This document shows, piece by piece, positions 62,449-64,000 of a stretch of DNA of 64,000 bases. Position 1 is the stretch's first letter. Each line of letters begins with the position of its first letter. Below the pieces are notes generated by a model that did no database searches, had not been told where the DNA came from, and saw nothing but the letters and a program-made list of their open reading frames with translations. The position numbers and the translations under genes are program-made. Where the stretch lies: assembly GCA_017470425.1 (NCBI GenBank), contig JAFUYT010000021.1, positions 147,162-211,161 of the forward strand. Reading direction: 5' to 3'. The DNA comes from Bacteroidaceae bacterium. Lineage in GTDB: Bacteria > Bacteroidota > Bacteroidia > Bacteroidales > Bacteroidaceae.

Positions 62449-63018
62449 ATGGCAATCGTAAAAATAGTAAAAGGTCTGAAGCCCAAATTCGGCAAGCACT
62501 GTTACCTGGCTGACGGCGCCGTCATCATCGGCGAAGTCGAGTTGGGCGACGACGTCACCATCTGGCCGTGCGCCGTGCTACGCGGCGACGTACATTACAT
62601 CAAGGTCGGCAACCGCTCCAACATCCAGGACAACTCCTGCGTGCACACCCTCAACGGCAAGGCTCCCGTGGAGATCGGCGAGGACGTCACCGTGGGTCAC
62701 AGCGTGACGCTGCACGGCTGCACCATCCTCGACGGCGCCCTCATCGGCATGGGCGCCACCGTACTCGACCACGCCGTCATCGGCCGTGGTGCCATCGTGG
62801 CAGCCGGTGCCCTCGTACTCTCCAATACCCATGTCGGCGACGGCGAGCTGTGGGGCGGCGTGCCCGCCAAGTTCATCAAGAAAGTGAATCCCGAGCAGGC
62901 ACAGGCCCTCAACAAGACCTACGCCGCCCACTACATCGAGTACTCCGACTGGTACCGCGCCTCCGACCGCGACCCCGCCAACACCCAGAACGTCCTCAAC
63001 GGCGAGGACTACCTGTAG
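62449..63018 (+). CDS. Gamma-carbonic-anhydrase-like hexapeptide-repeat protein
   Basis: A 189-residue left-handed beta-helix protein of the YrdA/PaaY/gamma-CA group. Hexapeptide rungs run from VELGDDVTIWPCAVLRGDVH, through GNRSNIQDNSCVHTLNG, to VGHSVTLHGCTILDGALIGM; the histidines in these rungs (VHYIKV, VHTL, GHS, LHG) fit the trimer-interface metal site. C-terminal helix from EQAQALNKTYAAHYIEYSDW. Whether it has carbonic anhydrase activity is not known. ATG 62449 lies below the heptad tract. Confidence 0.9.
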   Translation: MAIVKIVKGLKPKFGKHCYLADGAVIIGEVELGDDVTIWPCAVLRGDVHYIKVGNRSNIQDNSCVHTLNGKAPVEIGEDVTVGHSVTLHGCTILDGALIGMGATVLDHAVIGRGAIVAAGALVLSNTHVGDGELWGGVPAKFIKKVNPEQAQALNKTYAAHYIEYSDWYRASDRDPANTQNVLNGEDYL

Positions 63019-63067
63019 CATCTACGTTCGTAATCAGAAAGAATACCACAAAAGTTTTCCTGTTTCC

Positions 63068-63099
63068 TTTGGCGGGTCGGGAAAGAAAACGTATCTTTG
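63068..63099 (+). promoter_or_regulatory. Promoter for the AAA-ATPase-like gene
   Basis: TTTG (63068-63071), exactly 20 nt, TATCTTTG (63092-63099), 28 nt before ATG 63128. A full consensus match. Confidence 0.8.
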
Positions 63100-63127
63100 C
63101 GGCACAAACAGAAACATCTGCCACGCT

Positions 63128-64000
63128 ATGGGTACATATATCAACATAGGAAATGCCGGGTTCCAAAGAGTCCGTAACAGTGAATATATCGACAAGTCGG
63201 GGCTTATCAGTGTGATCAACGGCACACTCTTTACAGAGCGCAGCTTCAGTTGTGTCTCGCGGTGCCGTCGCTTCGGAAAGTCAATGGCAGCGAAGATGCT
63301 GTGCGCCTACTACGACCGCTCGTGTGATTCACGCAAGCTGTTTGAAGACCTACAGATCGCGCAAGATCCATCGTTTGAGAAGCATCTGAACAAGTATCCT
63401 GTCATCTACTTGGATATGAGTGACTTCACAGAGCGCTTCAAGGGCGATGACATTGTGGAGAGAATCAAGGAGAAACTGCGTGAGGACATCATTGAGGCTT
63501 ATCCACAAGTCAGGGTAAAGGGCGATGATGACCTGATGGAGGTACTGGTGAGAATCAACGAAGCCACGGGCGACACGTTCATCCTGATCGTGGACGAGTG
63601 GGATGCCCTCTGCCGGGAGTTTCCCTCCACATCGCAGGCCATGGACAACTACGTGGGTTGGATGCGCCGTATGTTCAAGAGTGTCAGTGCTTCCCGTGTC
63701 TTCGCCGCCGTCTATATGACCGGCATCCTGCCCATCAAGAAGTACAACACGCAGTCGGCGCTGAACAACTTCCTGGAGTACTCGATGGTGGAGCCCCGCC
63801 AACTGGCCCGTTTCTTCGGCTTCACGAAGGAGGAGGTGCGGATGCTGGCGGAACGCCACGGCACGGATTTCGACGAGCTGGTGAAGTGGTACGACGGCTA
63901 CCAGATCGGCGATGAGCTGTCGATGTTCAACCCCAACAGTGTCATTCAGGCCGTAGCCATCGGTCGCTGCCGCAGCTTCTGGGCATCCACGGGAGCGTTC
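63128..64000 (+). CDS. AAA-ATPase-like protein (PF09820 type), cut by right edge
   Basis: First 291 residues of a protein of the AAA-ATPase-like/DUF1703 family, abundant in Bacteroidales accessory DNA. The nucleotide-binding region reads SCVSRCRRFGKSMAAKMLCA, with the family's RRFGKS loop, and the Walker B-like strand is TFILIVDEWDALC. TGILPIKKYNTQSALNNFLE and WYDGYQIGDELSMFNPNSVI are also typical. The C-terminal nuclease-like domain, if present, lies beyond the window. Role not known; a mobile or defence link has been suggested for relatives, without proof here. Confidence 0.85.
   Translation, partial: MGTYINIGNAGFQRVRNSEYIDKSGLISVINGTLFTERSFSCVSRCRRFGKSMAAKMLCAYYDRSCDSRKLFEDLQIAQDPSFEKHLNKYPVIYLDMSDFTERFKGDDIVERIKEKLREDIIEAYPQVRVKGDDDLMEVLVRINEATGDTFILIVDEWDALCREFPSTSQAMDNYVGWMRRMFKSVSASRVFAAVYMTGILPIKKYNTQSALNNFLEYSMVEPRQLARFFGFTKEEVRMLAERHGTDFDELVKWYDGYQIGDELSMFNPNSVIQAVAIGRCRSFWASTGAF

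Noticed and set aside
1-64000. tRNA and rRNA genes
   Set aside because: I scanned the intergenic gaps for tRNA-like cloverleaf sequence and rRNA motifs and saw none; gaps are short and accounted for by leaders, repeats and terminators.

Overview
The window is a piece of a GC-rich Bacteroidales chromosome, most likely Prevotellaceae. The evidence is paired SusC/SusD proteins, fasciclin-type lipoproteins, a DUF4827 lipoprotein, a smalltalk-type micro-protein, C-terminal tails of the form YDLxGRR...GRKxIVK on secreted proteins, no Shine-Dalgarno signal before most genes, and repeated promoter matches of the Bacteroidetes type (TTTG, about 20 nt, TAnnTTTG). The species cannot be fixed from sequence alone.

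Layout. 1-6 kb: ilvD-ilvB (minus, ilvB runs off the left edge), then slyD-like, aroC and cstA (plus). 6-10.5 kb: a lower-GC accessory island with a decayed toxin-antitoxin pair, a truncated lipoprotein, a small membrane protein, a DUF262-HNH nuclease beside an EcoRI-family adenine methyltransferase, and an ORF6N protein whose promoter and leader are a near-copy of those of the methyltransferase. 10.5-12.8 kb: HxlR regulator, EamA transporter and BrkB membrane protein. 12.8-46.1 kb: a large secreted and surface polymer-use locus holding GH127, a CotH-kinase protein, a DUF4859 peptidase, GH43, a tandem-DUF4859 protein, and then one long plus-strand series: peptidase, fasciclin, SusC, SusD, fasciclin, fasciclin, SusC, SusD, peptidase. 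46.3-64 kb: housekeeping genes, namely B12-dependent ribonucleotide reductase, folB, rplM-rpsI-rpsB-tsf, a DUF4827 lipoprotein, an EF-G paralogue, hemW, xseA, an AspT-type transporter, gdhA and a gamma-carbonic-anhydrase-like protein. The right edge cuts an AAA-ATPase-like gene.

How it may work together. GH127 (beta-L-arabinofuranosidase family) and GH43 enzymes lie with three putative gluzincin-type metallopeptidases, two SusCD importers and three fasciclin lipoproteins. I infer a system for arabinosylated glycoprotein, perhaps plant hydroxyproline-rich cell-wall protein, in which sugar and protein backbone are attacked together. This is a hypothesis.

The window is also rich in small repeats: four copies of a double-hairpin palindromic element (one lies in frame inside hemW), heptanucleotide tracts ending just before at least nine start codons, a degenerate 22-bp array after hemW, and a 21-bp (heptapeptide) array inside hemW.
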